64,000 bases of DNA from Climacium dendroides (Eukaryota > Streptophyta > Bryopsida > Hypnales > Climaciaceae), in contig OX467086.1 in assembly GCA_950106755.1 (NCBI GenBank), positions 27,546,001 through 27,610,000 on the forward strand, read 5' to 3'. Below are positions 23,838 to 36,374 of this stretch, in pieces. The position numbers were made by a program, and so were the translations under genes. The notes under the pieces were generated by a model, which was given only the letters and a program-made list of their open reading frames with translations, had not been told where the DNA came from and did no database searches. Numbering within the stretch: the first letter of the stretch is position 1; every line of letters begins with the position of its first letter.

Positions 23838-24220
23838 ATTGAATTAAATAAAGGACTTCAAAGTTTATTTTAGAGTATAGATTCTATAACAATCCGTAGA
23901 CTACCCACAACTAAAACTCCTCATAACTTTTATCTCATTAATCAAAATGGAATGATTCAAATCTTTTTATGTATAAATAAATTTAGAGAACCAATTTCAA
24001 ATTTATATTTTTTTTAAAGAAAATTTTAAAAAGGCTTTTTTGCTGCCCGAACTACCCGCTGAATGCTAAAAATTACTTATCATACAATAACTTCATAACC
24101 ATATAGTCAAAAGTTATGAAAATTGTTGGGCCTCAAAGCTACTCCTTGGGCACATGTTGTGTGGAAATTTCAATGAAAAAAATAAAAATTCCATTCATAG
24201 TAAGCTGTCCAAATCACTAT
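23336..24220 (+). mobile_element. TTAA-type element, family C, right end lost
   Basis: The left end is TTAA (23336-23339) plus CCCCTAAAGGATTTTGACT. The body parallels the copy at 5426-6367: TTGACTATGTTTTCA near the left end, ACCATAGGATCTT, AGAAAGAA, and GAACTACCCGCTGAATG against GGACTACCCTCAAATG. Similarity fades after about 24,215 and no right terminus was found. A (TA)n microsatellite at 23811-23833 lies inside. Confidence 0.6.
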
Positions 24221-24878
24221 GTTAGATTTTTATTTGAACTTCAAAGGTTTCCACGAGTTTTGTCAAATTACTATTCACATCCCTTAATTGAAAAGATATT
24301 GAATTCTCTTGCCAATCCAAAGGTTCCCATTGGGTTCCATCCAAAAACTTTTCAATTCCCTTGATTGAAAATTAAAGACATTGGATTAATCTTTGTAGGA
24401 TTCAATTCTAGTCCTAGAACTTCAAAATCCATTGTTTTTGTTGTAGCTTCATGCTACCATTTTCTTAGTTGTGACTTCAAACCAATGGTTCCAAAGTTGA
24501 GGAAATATTTGTAATTGATTATGTACAAAGAAAAATGTTGCCACCATCATACCCGATAGCATCTAAATTCGTATAAGCTACTCTATCCCTTCCTTGCTAA
24601 AAACACAAAGTGCACAAAAGCATAGACAACATAGGAAGTGCACACAAGTCCATAAAAGAGTTGGAAAGTTCATTTAGAGAGAAAAGAACCCCCTAGGTTA
24701 GGGTGGACCTCTATGCACCTAGAATCAATCAAACATGGATTAATCACAAAAGATTTGGAATTCTACATGAAGTGTACAATAGTTGGAAGAAGAAAGTCAA
24801 AATTGTTTATTGGCAAATTTTTAGGGTAGGCTTATAAAAAATAGGAGAGGCAAGTTTTCAAATTCTTTAAATCTATCT
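24221..24878. other. Intergenic DNA, nothing recognised
   Basis: No gene or element boundaries were recognised. Confidence 0.5.
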
Positions 24879-26050
24879 TTAACCCCTAAAGTCCTAAGGC
24901 CATTTTTAATGTAAAAAACGACTCAAAACTGCCAGTTCTATTGTGTTCATCCAAAAAAACACAAAAAAAAGTTTTCTTGGTATCTACTTGTAAGATCTTG
25001 TACTTCACTCATATTTGATTACGTTGTCAGAGGTTTTTGGGGGGCTAGGAGGGCCATTCTAGGCCCGTTCCCTCTATTTCTCCACCAGTAGTTAAAGAAT
25101 GGATCATTGTTAAAAAAAATTAATTAAAAAATTTTGATTTTAAATTTTTTAAAAATTGAATTTTTTAATACGACGTGGTAGTCTCTCAACCACGCTAGAC
25201 TATTGTTGTGGTGTAGTTCCCAAGTTCCCAGGAACTCACAGCCCTTAACAAACCCCGAATCTCTTCTAATGGGTAAAAAATTTCATAAGGTTTGACTATA
25301 CAAATTGGAAGATATCTACATTCAAAGTTGGAAAAAATTGTTTTTTTGAACATTGGCCTACCATTTCAAATGACTTTTACTATCATTTGTAGAATTTTTT
25401 TGCACTATTGACTTTGAATTAATTTTTTTTGTGATGAATAATTGCGTTGAAGGTCTTCAAAAAAATTGAGAACAAAAATATTTGATTCACTCTTTGAAAA
25501 ATTGTTAAGAAGAAGTAGGTCCAAGATTGAAAGAAAAACTAAATCATTAATAATTCTAAGATGAGATGAGATTGAAGCACTATAATTCCAATGGTGAGAT
25601 TGTTTTAGTAATCAAACTTACCTTATTCAACAGTTTTTTTGAAAAATTGTGAAAATTGCATTTAGAAATGAATCTTGCAAGTTATTTTCTTAAAAAAACA
25701 CTCTAATTGCTCCAAAATTTAGATTGTCCATAACTTTCACACAACAAATACAAATGGAATGAATCAAAGCTTTCCATATAGATAAAATTACAATCTATGA
25801 GAAACAAACTTTTAGAAAATTAAAAAAAATTGTGTGAGGAGATTTTGCTTGCCACACCAATAAAAGACATTATGTGCCATAACTTTTGCTCCCGGGCACC
25901 AACTAAAATAAAAAATTATATTTCAAAAAATCTAATGTGCTTTTCTATCGTCACAAAAAATTTCAAAAAATCATGATGAATATTGAGGCCCTTGAAGACT
26001 ACCCAAAATCCATTTGTCCCATGAGGGAACAATGGAACTTTAGGGGTTAA
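24879..26050 (+). mobile_element. TTAA-flanked element, family A, with an internal ~255-bp insertion
   Basis: The body is 24883-26046 between TTAA 24879-24882 and TTAA 26047-26050. The left end is CCCCTAAAGTCCTAAGGCC and the right end AATGGAACTTTAGGGG. Its excess length over other family A copies is explained by a foreign, GC-richer segment at about 25020-25275 (GGGGGGCTAGGAGGGCC to CAGCCC) that interrupts family A sequence. The insertion's own ends are not clear. Confidence 0.75.
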
Positions 26051-28176
26051 TATTGGACTTGAACTTCTTTTCTTTTAGTTTGACAACAAGACAAAACTAC
26101 TCCTAAAATGTAATTTCTCTCTACCCATATAAAAGTGGAAAGCAAGAAATTCTTTGAAAGCAATTTCAAATTTGGAAAATCTGAATATTTGTTCTAAATT
26201 CCATCAGAAATTACTTGAAGAGAAGAAGGCAAGCTTATGTATGTCACCATGTGTTGAATGTTGTAACTTGCGTGTTAGCCACATTGGATTCTATAATTTT
26301 TCTCGTGCTTCCTTGGCACTAGACTTTGGATAATTTTGAGTGCGTAAGCTAATTCATGTCAATGCACAAATAATAACTTTTAGTATTACAATACCTAATT
26401 ACCTATAATGCCATTTATCCTATCATATAACTCACTATAATTCTCATTTAGTTGACAATGTTGTTTGGTGACAACATAACTCACTATAATTCTCATTTAG
26501 TTGACAATTAATATTCATGTTGAATACTCATTTAGTGCAAGGTGAACCATCTCAGTGCTAATTTAATTTACTTTTGGTGGAAATTAGTGTTGTTGTTTGG
26601 TGACAACATGAGTGTTGTTTTCATTTAGTGTTAAGCTTACCCCCTGAGCACCCAGACCGTATTTGCTAAAATCCAGACCCTTCTCAATTCATTCCAATCA
26701 AACTATCATGTAAAATGAGATTCACATAAATTGACCGTAATGATTGATAGTAGAAATAGGGCCAAAGAGCTATAGGGAAAGGGACACATCCTTTGACTAT
26801 ACCATTGAAAAGATTATAATGGTCAAACAAGGAGATTTTTGAGTTTGGAGAGGCCATATTTGTGGCACTGGGTTAGGAGTTTGTTTCCAACACCAAATGT
26901 CAATCTCAAGTGTCGAGTTGTATCAAGGACTGCCACTTGTTTCAGGACGATTTTCTATCGAGGCCTGCATGTGAGTTAAAAGCGTTGCAGAAACAGTTTG
27001 TGAGCCCCATTTGGACCAAACGAAACCTCCATTTCAGTCATGCACGCGCAACGAAGCACAGAAACAGGGGTACAACGCACTCAGCGCAGCACCGGAGTCC
27101 CGGACTTTCTCCCCTTGTTTTTGGCTTCTCTTTCAACGGGCGAAAGCATGGTAGTAATAAGCGTACCCCAACACAACCTCCTCTCACACCTCTCCTACCT
27201 AGTGACGTCCAGGTCTCCCGAAGAGTTTTAAATTGGCTTAGCAACTGAAGACCGAGCCCTCGTGCGAAGCTGAAGAAGAGTTGAGCCATTCAATGGGAAT
27301 CAGTTCCCCTTTCCATGCAAAACAACTGAGCTCGGATATTTCTTGTGACTAATGAGTGAAAGCCCGAATCTTCCTGAGACTTTGATGCCCAACGCCTCTC
27401 TCACTCTCTCTCGAAGGACCCTGCACTAAGGTAGCTCCGCTCCGTCCAGCACTGTCGCACCCGATAGTCAACTGATGAACCGAATCTTCTCCGACAACAG
27501 GGACCTGGGCTTTGCATTCCTGTCCAAGTTGTCCAAATGAACAAAAAAAACACTTGCGGAACAGTGCAACGATGCGAGCACGTGAGCGCAAACACGCAAA
27601 GTCATGAGCCTACGAGCCTTGAACCCAGTTGTAGATCACGTAACTTCAACTATTTGGAGGTGTTTATAACACATGTTTGTACCTATAACATAGGTACACT
27701 ATAATATGGAAAGAGTCTATAACACAAACACTTATAAGGATAGAAGGTGTCTGTAATATAGACTCTTAGGCTCATGGACTAATAGATCTTATGTTCACAT
27801 GTCAGTACCCTCTCCAATTATATTCTCTCTATTGCGAATCTACAATAGCAATTTTTCATTGGCCAACGTCCTCCAAACTCAAATTGACACTAGCGAAATT
27901 GCTAGAATTCTCTAATGTAAATAATAAACAATTTCATTGTTGCGTGAAAGTGGCAAAAAAATAGAATATGCTAAATTAACAAAAATTGACATTACATGGC
28001 TTACACTATTTTGACGTATCCCTCAAGTTTGTCATGTAACCTAAATACCCAACAATATATCTCATGACCTCAGTTATCAATTGTAAGCTTGGATGTCCTT
28101 GGTTTAGTCCTATATTTAGTGTATCTGGTGTCAAATGCAAAGTATTCATCTCAAACTCTCAAACAGGAAATTTCAA
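26051..28176. other. Intergenic DNA with a GC-richer island and repeat relics
   Basis: A 36-bp unit containing ACTCACTATAATTCTCATTTAG is duplicated at about 26430-26515. A GC-richer island at about 26900-27600 holds overlapping ORFs on both strands, none with family features. At 27655-27770 a short relic of the TATAACATAG repeat from 11505-11760 recurs, followed by the same CTTAGGCTCATGG flank. Confidence 0.45.
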
Positions 28177-28495
28177 TATGGAAAATTTCATTAAAATGGC
28201 GATTATTTTGTGACTTTGGCATTCATATAGTTCAGACCGAGCAATTTGAACTCTACTAGCGTCCTAGATTTTTGAAATCTATACCATTATTAGATATCTA
28301 AAATCTAAGAAATATGTAGATTTTTTAAAACGATTGGTCTGAAATCTACATCTTTCCTAGATTTAATACATCTAATAGTGATATAAAGTTCACAAATCTA
28401 GGACACTAACAGATTTAAGACCACTCAGTCTGAACTGTGGGAACGGCACACTGTGAAAATGACACATAGAATATTGCCATTTTAATGAAATTCCC
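28177..28495. mobile_element. Fold-back (long inverted repeat) element
   Basis: The left arm (about 28177-28275, with AATTTCATTAAAATGGCGAT, AGTTCAGACCGAG and TCCTAGATTTTTGAA) is inverted at about 28375-28495 (TTCACAAATCTAGGACACTA, CTCAGTCTGAACTG, ATTGCCATTTTAATGAAATT). Most of the 320 bases could form one hairpin around a spacer of about 100 bases. It is non-coding and resembles a fold-back MITE. No clear target duplication was found. Confidence 0.75.
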
Positions 28496-29060
28496 CATCA
28501 ATGCCATATCAATGACTGCTTGAATTGCATTAGGAAAAATATAGACCCTCTTAAAGCCCTTCAAAAATTGACAAAGCTATATTTGAAAATTGGGTCACAC
28601 AATCTAATTAAAAGACAAACTAATTGACAGAAAATAGTCTCCATCTTGTATGAAGTACAAGGTAGGAGGCTTACATACTTTTTTCAAATTGTAGCAATAT
28701 AACATGGATGTTACAAGTCTGATGTCAGATGGATTTAGCGATCAATGGTGACATATAGTATTTTGAATCTAGTACCAATGATGAGAGAGGGGTATAAATG
28801 TTTACAACATAACCTTAATGGAAGTTCCCAAGTGTTGTCACACATTATATTGTAAGCCATGTTTTTGCAAAATTTCTCATTTCAACATGCCAACCTTTTT
28901 TATATAATGATACATTTAGAAATCTAAATACACGTGTCAAGCATTGGCTTAATATACAGTTCTATTGTTGGTCCTCAATTTCAATCAAATTTAAATTGTT
29001 GAAATCTTGATGTTTATCATCATAGAATTAGTTAGCACATTTGCAAAAGAATTGTGGTCA
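28496..29060. other. AT-rich intergenic DNA, nothing recognised
   Basis: No gene or element boundaries were recognised. Confidence 0.5.
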
Positions 29061-29234
29061 TTAATTCCTAAAAGACTAGTATCCCTTTGAACAACAAATG
29101 AGATTTTGAGCAAGTACCTACGAGCTGAATTTTTGTCATGATTTTTTGAATTTTTTTTTAAAATAGAAAAACTAATAAATTCTTTTTGAATTTTTTTCCT
29201 CATAGATTATATTTTGCCTACATAGAAAGCTTTG

Positions 29235-31758
29235 TGTGGATAGACTTTTTCGGAATTTTGAATTTTTTTGAGATAGAAGTCAAATAGACCAGTTGAAGTT
29301 AATTATAAATAGAAATAAAGTGTGAATTGGGTCAATTAGGTGTATAGTTAATGAAATGACTAGTGGATAGCCAGATGTAGGAGTTGCAGCGGTTAAGGAC
29401 AAATAGACTTAGGGTTAAATTGCAGTTGGTTATGGCCAAGAAGTATAAGGACAATTAGACTTTTAGTTTAACTCTCTCTCTTGACTTGCAGTGATTGTTT
29501 GCCTTGTCAATTGTACTTGTGTATATCTTCAATACAAAGAGTTGTCTATTCTTCTTATGATTCTATGATTGATTGATTGGCTCTATTGTTTCAAGTGAGC
29601 AACTAAAGATTGGTTTTATTCCTTATTTAAGTTTGCTAGTGATTGGCATTCTTTCGGTTATTTTCTTTGTAGGTCAATTAGTCAAGAGTTATTTATTTGT
29701 CAATTGATCTTGTGATATTTTATGCAACTATGCTTTTCAAATGAGTTTGGAAAGTGATTAAGTCTGTCAGAGATTAGCTGATCTTAGTGTGTAGGACAAT
29801 TGGTCAAGGATTGGCACTATTTTTTATTTAGTTGATAGTCTAATAATCTTGTTGTGAGAGCATTGTTGAGTGAGATTTGATGAGTACGTTAACTTTAATT
29901 TAAGCCAGTGATTAGTATGTTTCATGTTGATGTTTTAGTCTATTTGTCAAATTGAAAGGAAGTTGTGTCAAAATTGTGATAATCTATCAACTTTGATGTC
30001 AAATAGACGACATCGTAGGGAAGAAAGCAGTTCTTGATTTGTGAATGAGAGCTTTGTTGTTGAGTCAATTAGTCACCAATCCCATAGTGAAGAAGTTAGC
30101 CAGTGATTGGCGATTTTATCTTTAATCTTTGTGAGAGCTTCTGTGGTCAAATTGTCAATGATTGGGAAGGTTGATTGAGGTCAAATGGATTGTGGGCGTA
30201 CAAGCTGGAAGACGATTGGTTGTGCTGATCAAATAGACATCTTCAAGTAAGTATTTCCTTGGTTTTGTCAATTGTCTAATTGACGATAAAATAATTTTCT
30301 TGATCTATTGTCCATAGTTAAGCTCTACTCATGAGGATAATGATCTTTTATGATTTCCAGTGATTGGTAACATTTATGCTTGAGTTAATGGTCAATTAGC
30401 CAAGTTGTGATATCTTTGTTATGATCTAAGATCTTTGAAGTCAAGTAGACAATGTTGGTAAAGGTTGATGTAGTTTTTTGATATTTTTATGAGTGAAAAC
30501 TGGTTATAGAAGTTGAATAGATTATAAATTAATTGTGATGAAGTAGCTAAGGTTGGCCTAAGTCTTTAAACTAGTGTCTACAAGTCTAATAGACATGAGA
30601 ATAACCTCGATTATAGATCTCGATTAGTTTCAATTATTAAAGTCTTATGAGAGTTAAGCTATTTTCAAATGAACTAGTGTATTTTGTGGTCTATTAGATT
30701 GAGTACAAATAATTGTTGATATATGTCTATTGGTCTGTCTATGATACTATGGTGTGGGGTTAAACAATAGAAGACTAAGTAGTAGTTGTCTAAGCATTTT
30801 GTCTAATTGACTATGTAAGTGTATTTGTATGTCGTTGTAGTCAAATTGTTTGTGGGAAATTATATTAAGATTGCTTACTATTATAATGATATTAAAGTAA
30901 TAGTTAAATTGTCATGTGATTGTGAGTGAAATGGAATGACAAATTGCCAATGTGTGTGAGGTTGACAAGTACAGATGCAAATACTAAGGAGCAAAATCTT
31001 GTTGTGATCTTATGTTGGAAAATGACCCAATTGACAATTTTTCATAGATAGAATCAATCCCTATATTAGTATAGAAAGACCAATTGACCAAGTAGTATAA
31101 TTATTAATTGTAAATGTGATTTGTAGAACTTGGTCCAATTGACATGTTGTTTGTTGTGGAGCATGGAAATAGAAAGTTCCTATGACTATTTGACCAGAAC
31201 TAAAAATTAAAGGAATGAACCTTCACTTTTTCATGCTCTGCAAACTTAGACAAATTGACCCGACTAGTTGTGAAATTTGCATCTCTACATTACTAGAAAT
31301 TAAGCTAGTTAAATAGTTATTGAACAAATTGACATTTCAATAATGATTGAAGAGGTAATTAAGGAATTTGTAATGGCATGTGTGTGCACAAATATCATAT
31401 ATATCTAGATATAGATATGGGGGGACTTGATTACGTCGATAGAACAGGAGCCATGACTATTTAACAAACCCTGGACAATTTAACATTAGAATTTTAGTAT
31501 AAGATAGAGACAAAATGTCCAATATTTACATCCATGGATAATGGAGAATTATTAGAATAGGTTAGGACAAAAAATATACCCATTGCACATAATTAAACTA
31601 ACAAAATGGATTTTAATCTTTAATTACAAAGAGCAAGTGATTTGCCTACGTAAAAATGACCTTAGATACAAATCAATAGATGAATTGACCTTCCCCAATT
31701 AAAAGAACCACCACTAGAGGATTCCTTGGGTTTTGTTCCCAAGTTTTCCTACACTACA
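29235..31758. mobile_element. LTR-type insertion (solo LTR or degenerate LTR element), 2524 bp
   Basis: The segment starts TGTGGATAG and ends CACTACA, giving TG...CA termini. It is bounded by a 5-bp direct repeat CTTTG (29230-29234 and 31759-31763). The outer sequence on both sides is one family A transposon, so the ends are fixed independently of any terminal motif. A 5-bp duplication with TG...CA is the LTR-retrotransposon signature. I found no repeated LTRs within it and no gag/pol coding, so a large solo LTR is the simplest reading. The interior is unusual: about 30 variants of GTCAAATAGAC or GTCAATTGAC at 40-100 base spacing. Strand cannot be told. Confidence 0.7.
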
Positions 31759-31969
31759 CTTTGATTCATTCCATTTGGATTTGTTATGAGAAAGTTATGA
31801 ACAATCTTGTTTTTCAAGCAATTAGAGCATCTTCTTGAAAAAATAACATGTAGGATTCATTTCTAAATGAAAGTTTTACAGTTTTTCAAAAAAAAGTTCT
31901 ACATGGTTTAATTTGCTTCCTAGAACAATCTCACCATTGGGATTAGTGCATTTTAATTCCATTTTAGAG

Positions 31970-32737
31970 ATGGGTACAAGGATGATTGGGGTACTCCATA
32001 AATGTTGTCACATTATAAAATTCACTGAAATTCATTTATTTAATATAGATTAAGTTACAAATCTTGTAGTAAAATTTTTTATTTAATTCAAATTTATTTG
32101 CTTCAAGTAGAATAAAATAAGGGATCATCTGAAAAAATTGTCATTGATTGGTTATAGTTATTAATTTGATTCTTGTAGCCCCATTTAGAACTTTGTCACA
32201 ATGTCAATTTTTCATTCAAGAATCAAAAAGGAATATAAGTATATATTATAAAGTATTTTTGAATTGCTTTGTTGATTTATGATGTTTTAATAATCAATTT
32301 TAGTAATTTGATAACTTGATATGGGATATTTAACTGTTTTTTATTATTTTCCAAATCATTGTAAATATCAGAAGGGGGGATACATCTAAAAAGAATTCAA
32401 AATTGAAGATTTCTTAGGATTTCATATTTGAAATATGAAAAGGGAGTTGTAAATTAGTGAATGAGCAAAAAAAAATCATGGGAAAATTCTTGTATATACA
32501 TGTATTTTTCTATTGACATGATATCAATTTCCAAATCATAATAAATATAAAAATTAAAAATTGAAAATTGAAAAAATAATGATTAATGAAAATGATTTGT
32601 CTATATGAGTTGTAACAATAACTAATGTTGAAAAAAAATTAATCTCATTTTTGTTTGTAAAATAGGCTAATTGAAAATTATTTCATTCATATTCCTTGGT
32701 TCCTAACTAAAGTACTCCAATCATGCTTATACTTAGA
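31970..32737. mobile_element. Inverted-terminal-repeat element nested in a family A copy
   Basis: The left end GGGTACAAGGATGATTGGGG (31972) pairs with the complement of the right end (AAGTATAAGCATGATTGGAG, near 32733). The element interrupts family A sequence between CATTTTAGAG and ATTAATAG. It is about 765 bp and AT-rich, with no coding. The target duplication is not clear. Confidence 0.6.
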
Positions 32738-33170
32738 TATTAATAGTTTAAATTTTCCTTCTATCTCATACCTATTTCTGATTAACAATTTTTTTAAGAA
32801 TGAAAATATTTTTTTCTAAAAGTCTTTTTTTCCCTAGATTCTTAATTAACTGAATTCACCATCATAAAGATTCAAAGCTCAAAAGTTTGTAGTGCAAAAA
32901 ATTAAAGTTAAGAAGGTTCAAAGTCAAAAATCTAGTAGCACAATGTACTAAAAAACTTGGATTCTTTTCACTTTAAATAAGGATATCTTGCAATCTATGT
33001 GGTTAATACTTCTAAAAAAATTTCCATACATTCTTATACTAGACAGGTGTAAGATCATATAGTTAGATGTGCAAAAAAAAAACAATTTTCAACTTTTTCT
33101 ATTCTTTGCTATAGAAATTTCAGTTTTGGCAGAAACAAAATGTGATAGCTACTGGTAGTAGGAATTTAAG

Positions 33171-35565
33171 ACATTTAATTTATGAACTTGATGCAATCAA
33201 TGCAACATAGACTCGTGCTAGCATTATGCAATATTAACTTACCTCAATACTCATCTATATTAGCTATTGTATGCAATTTATAGCAACACAACAATAAGGG
33301 AGTAGGTGGATTCTAGTCCTTCCCATCATTGAGAACGTTCATATTCACAACAATCAAGAACTTCACACTAGTATTGTAGAGTAGATTGGTAACATTACAT
33401 TCTTAGATAGTTAATTTTCAATTCTTTGTGTACAATTAACTTATTGATCAAATCAATAACTCCATCTCACTTTCCATGACCAATTATATGGCAATGTCTA
33501 TTTGCTTCCTATATTAATGATCTAAACAAGACAACTTATTGGAGCCTTGTACAATAAAATAAGAAACCAAGGTACTTGCCACACAATAAAATAAAAAACA
33601 AGGTACCACAGGAGTTATGTACTTGTATGCTACCAATACAAATAAACCAATGAAAATTGATTCTTTGCATCGTTGTATGAAGAGGGGAGTTGAACAAAAA
33701 TAGGGGATTTGTAAAGCCAAATAAGCTTGAAAGTACATGTTTATAAGCTAAGAAGGGTCTCAATGCATGAATTGTAGGGAGCTTCCACAAGGGTCCACAA
33801 TTCTTCTAATGGTATTGAGCTAAAATTTGAATGGTCTTGAAAATTCCATTGAATCAGCACATCTTGACTTAATACTTTTTTAATTCACAATAACTCAACA
33901 CAATTTCAATCTATTTCTTGTCAACACTATATCAATTGCCCTTGATAATGCACTAAAGTAGCACCTTTAATCTGAGGGAATTGAAAAATGTGCCTATTAG
34001 TATTAATTCAATCACACATTTAAACTGTAATATAAAAATAACCAATAGGGGTTGAAAATTTATTGAATAATTTTTTTGGAAGAAGTTCATGAAGCATTTG
34101 AGTTTTCCAAAATATATATACTAAAGCAACCAACTTTTATATTGGTTTAAAATTTGAAGATGTTTATAAAATAAGTACTATCCTTACTAAAATTTGGAAG
34201 TACTTGAATGGTTCTTAGGATGCTTTGAACATCAAGAATCATGTAAGGATTACAAAATTCTCTATCATGCTTAATCCTAAATATAGAAACCTAAAGTCTT
34301 GTAGTTTACCAAGTAAGTTAGGGGCATAGAACCAACTTACTAAGGTGAGTGGCTAGAACTTCATAATACATTCAAAAAAATTTAAATAATTTATAATTAA
34401 ATTTTTTACTTCATCTTTGAAAGACACTTTGAAAATCAACTATAATTGTCCATAGAAAGTCAATCCAAGCTCACCAGATGCCTCTATTTGTATGATGACT
34501 TTACTATACCATTATGAACCATAAAAGTTGTTTGTGGCTCATACATATTGTGGCTTCTTACCAAAGCACTTACCGGCACTTGCTCAAATGGAAATAGATG
34601 TAAAGACATGAAATACTTCTTCAAATCAAGAAATTGATTGTCAACTTGTAAGCATTGAATTTCCTTATTGCTTACAAATAGAATACAAATAATTCATATT
34701 AATTGCAATCCAACCTAGCTAAAATTGATTATCAGTTATAACCAAGTTGCACTAACAAATTAGAAGTTGTGAAAACCATATCTTTCCACTTGTGAAATTG
34801 TTCTCAACTTTCTAACTTTGTGGAAGTAGGTTTGTAGCTCTAGTTGCTCACAAATGTGGTTTTAAACACTTTTAGGTTAAAAAAAAGCTATGTACAGTCA
34901 AATGTGAAGTTGCTTATGGAATTTAGTCATGAGATTTGTAAGATGACCTTTGTTCCCTATAGGACATTAAGATCTATTTTCACAATCTTAATACAAATAT
35001 TATATCAATAATTAAAGATTAGATTGAATTTCAAGACTTATTAATTTACAACCACCCTAGATCTTTTCAAAATAAGTGCTAAATTCTAACAAATTTCTAA
35101 AGCATTACTAAATTCAAAGAAAAATTAAAGTTTTAGGTGATTTAGTGATTGAATATTTACTTGCTGTAGAATAGTATATTTTTTCTTTTATCTCATGTTA
35201 TCAAACCCCTCTATAGTGTCTTGCAAAACTTGCAAAAGGCACCTAGCCTTTTATTATGTCTAACAATTTGAGAAATAGTTTGTCTCTTATTGCTAGCTCT
35301 ATATCCAACTTTCATCAAGGAAATGTGCATCTATTCATACATGTTGGTACTCTACTAGCTCCCAAAGAAATCCTAATTGAAGCATGCAATCATTAAAATG
35401 TGAAATAGCATGTATTTTCAACCTATTGAATTTCAACTTTTTCCATTCAAATATAATTCACTTCAAAGCCTATATAGATTTGATTATGCAAAGATTGTGA
35501 GAAAAAAACATTCATCATACTACTAAAATCATAACTCCCTCTGTAATATCACAAATGCTACCATT
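33171..35565. other. AT-rich intergenic DNA without recognised gene
   Basis: Only short ORFs are present (for example two overlapping minus-strand frames at 33514-33790) with no domain features. No element boundaries were recognised. Confidence 0.5.
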
Positions 35566-36374
35566 AATACTAGGGGCTTGTGCTTGCTATGCTATGCATT
35601 CATTGTATCACATATTAGTAAAAGTTTTATATATTTGAATAGAATGCATGATAATGATTTTGATAAGTCTTTAAAATAATTATTTAAATTATTTTATAAA
35701 AATATTTCTAATCATGCATACAAAGAAATCATATTTTTACACAATGTGATATTATGGAAATAGAGTAGCAATTCACAATCACTTATGTAATATCACTTTT
35801 TACAAAGGGTGATATTATAGAAACAATGTACCCATTGCAATTGAGGTGATATTAAAGAGGATCCATAGGATGATATTATAGAGGTAGCAAATCCATTGCT
35901 TCTCTTGGCTTTACACTTCTTTGCACTTCTATGATTTTGTGCTTTTGTGAGCTTTGAGCTTTCATGATTTCAATTTTCTATTGCTACTACCAAATGATTT
36001 TGAGAAATTTATTCAATTGAAGCAATTTTGGATTCCACAACAATTAAGTTGTTCACAAAGTTTTTGAGATTTATAAGTTTTTTCTTTCAATTCTTCAATT
36101 TGGGTTGTCATTTTTTGTAACAATGGAGTCAAACTTCTAATGAATTCTAATGTATGTGTATCTTTTACATTGCATATGTTTCATTCATCATTCAATAAAT
36201 TTCTATTATACATTTCAATATATGCTTACTTATAAAAAAATTATACAAAGATTTTAGTCATTTTTATTTGAAGATTTATTAAAGAATTTGTTCTACACTC
36301 TATCTAATACATAAAAATTCTTATGAAATTCTAATGATGAATGCGTAGCATAGCAAGCGCCAACCGCTAGTATT
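35566..36374. mobile_element. Element with ~38-bp inverted ends GCTTGCTATGCTA and internal repeats
   Basis: The left end ATACTAGGGGCTTGTGCTTG continues as CTATGCTATGCATTCAT. The complement of the right end reads ATACTAGCGGTTGGCGCTTG then CTATGCTACGCATTCAT. Inside, at about 35745-35905, GATATTA(T/A)(A/G)GA(A/G) recurs four times at 25-65 base spacing. It spans about 809 bp and is non-coding. Target duplication not determined. Confidence 0.7.

Larger units (their letters stand above)
29061..33170 (-). mobile_element. Old family A TTAA element split by two later insertions
   Basis: Family A sequence begins at 29061 (TTAATTCCTAAAAGACTAG) and runs to AAAGCTTTG at 29234. It resumes at 31759 with CTTTGATTCATTCCATTTGG, pauses at about 31970, and resumes at about 32738 (ATTAATAG) to an eroded right end near 33170. 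Removing the two interruptions leaves about 800 bases collinear with the copies at 4358-5268 and 11975-12843. The outer TTAA is visible only on the left. Confidence 0.75.

Noticed and set aside
27038..27289. ORFs on both strands in the 27-kb GC-richer island
   Set aside because: Both strands are open over the same bases, with no recognised family and no splice sites in a coherent order.
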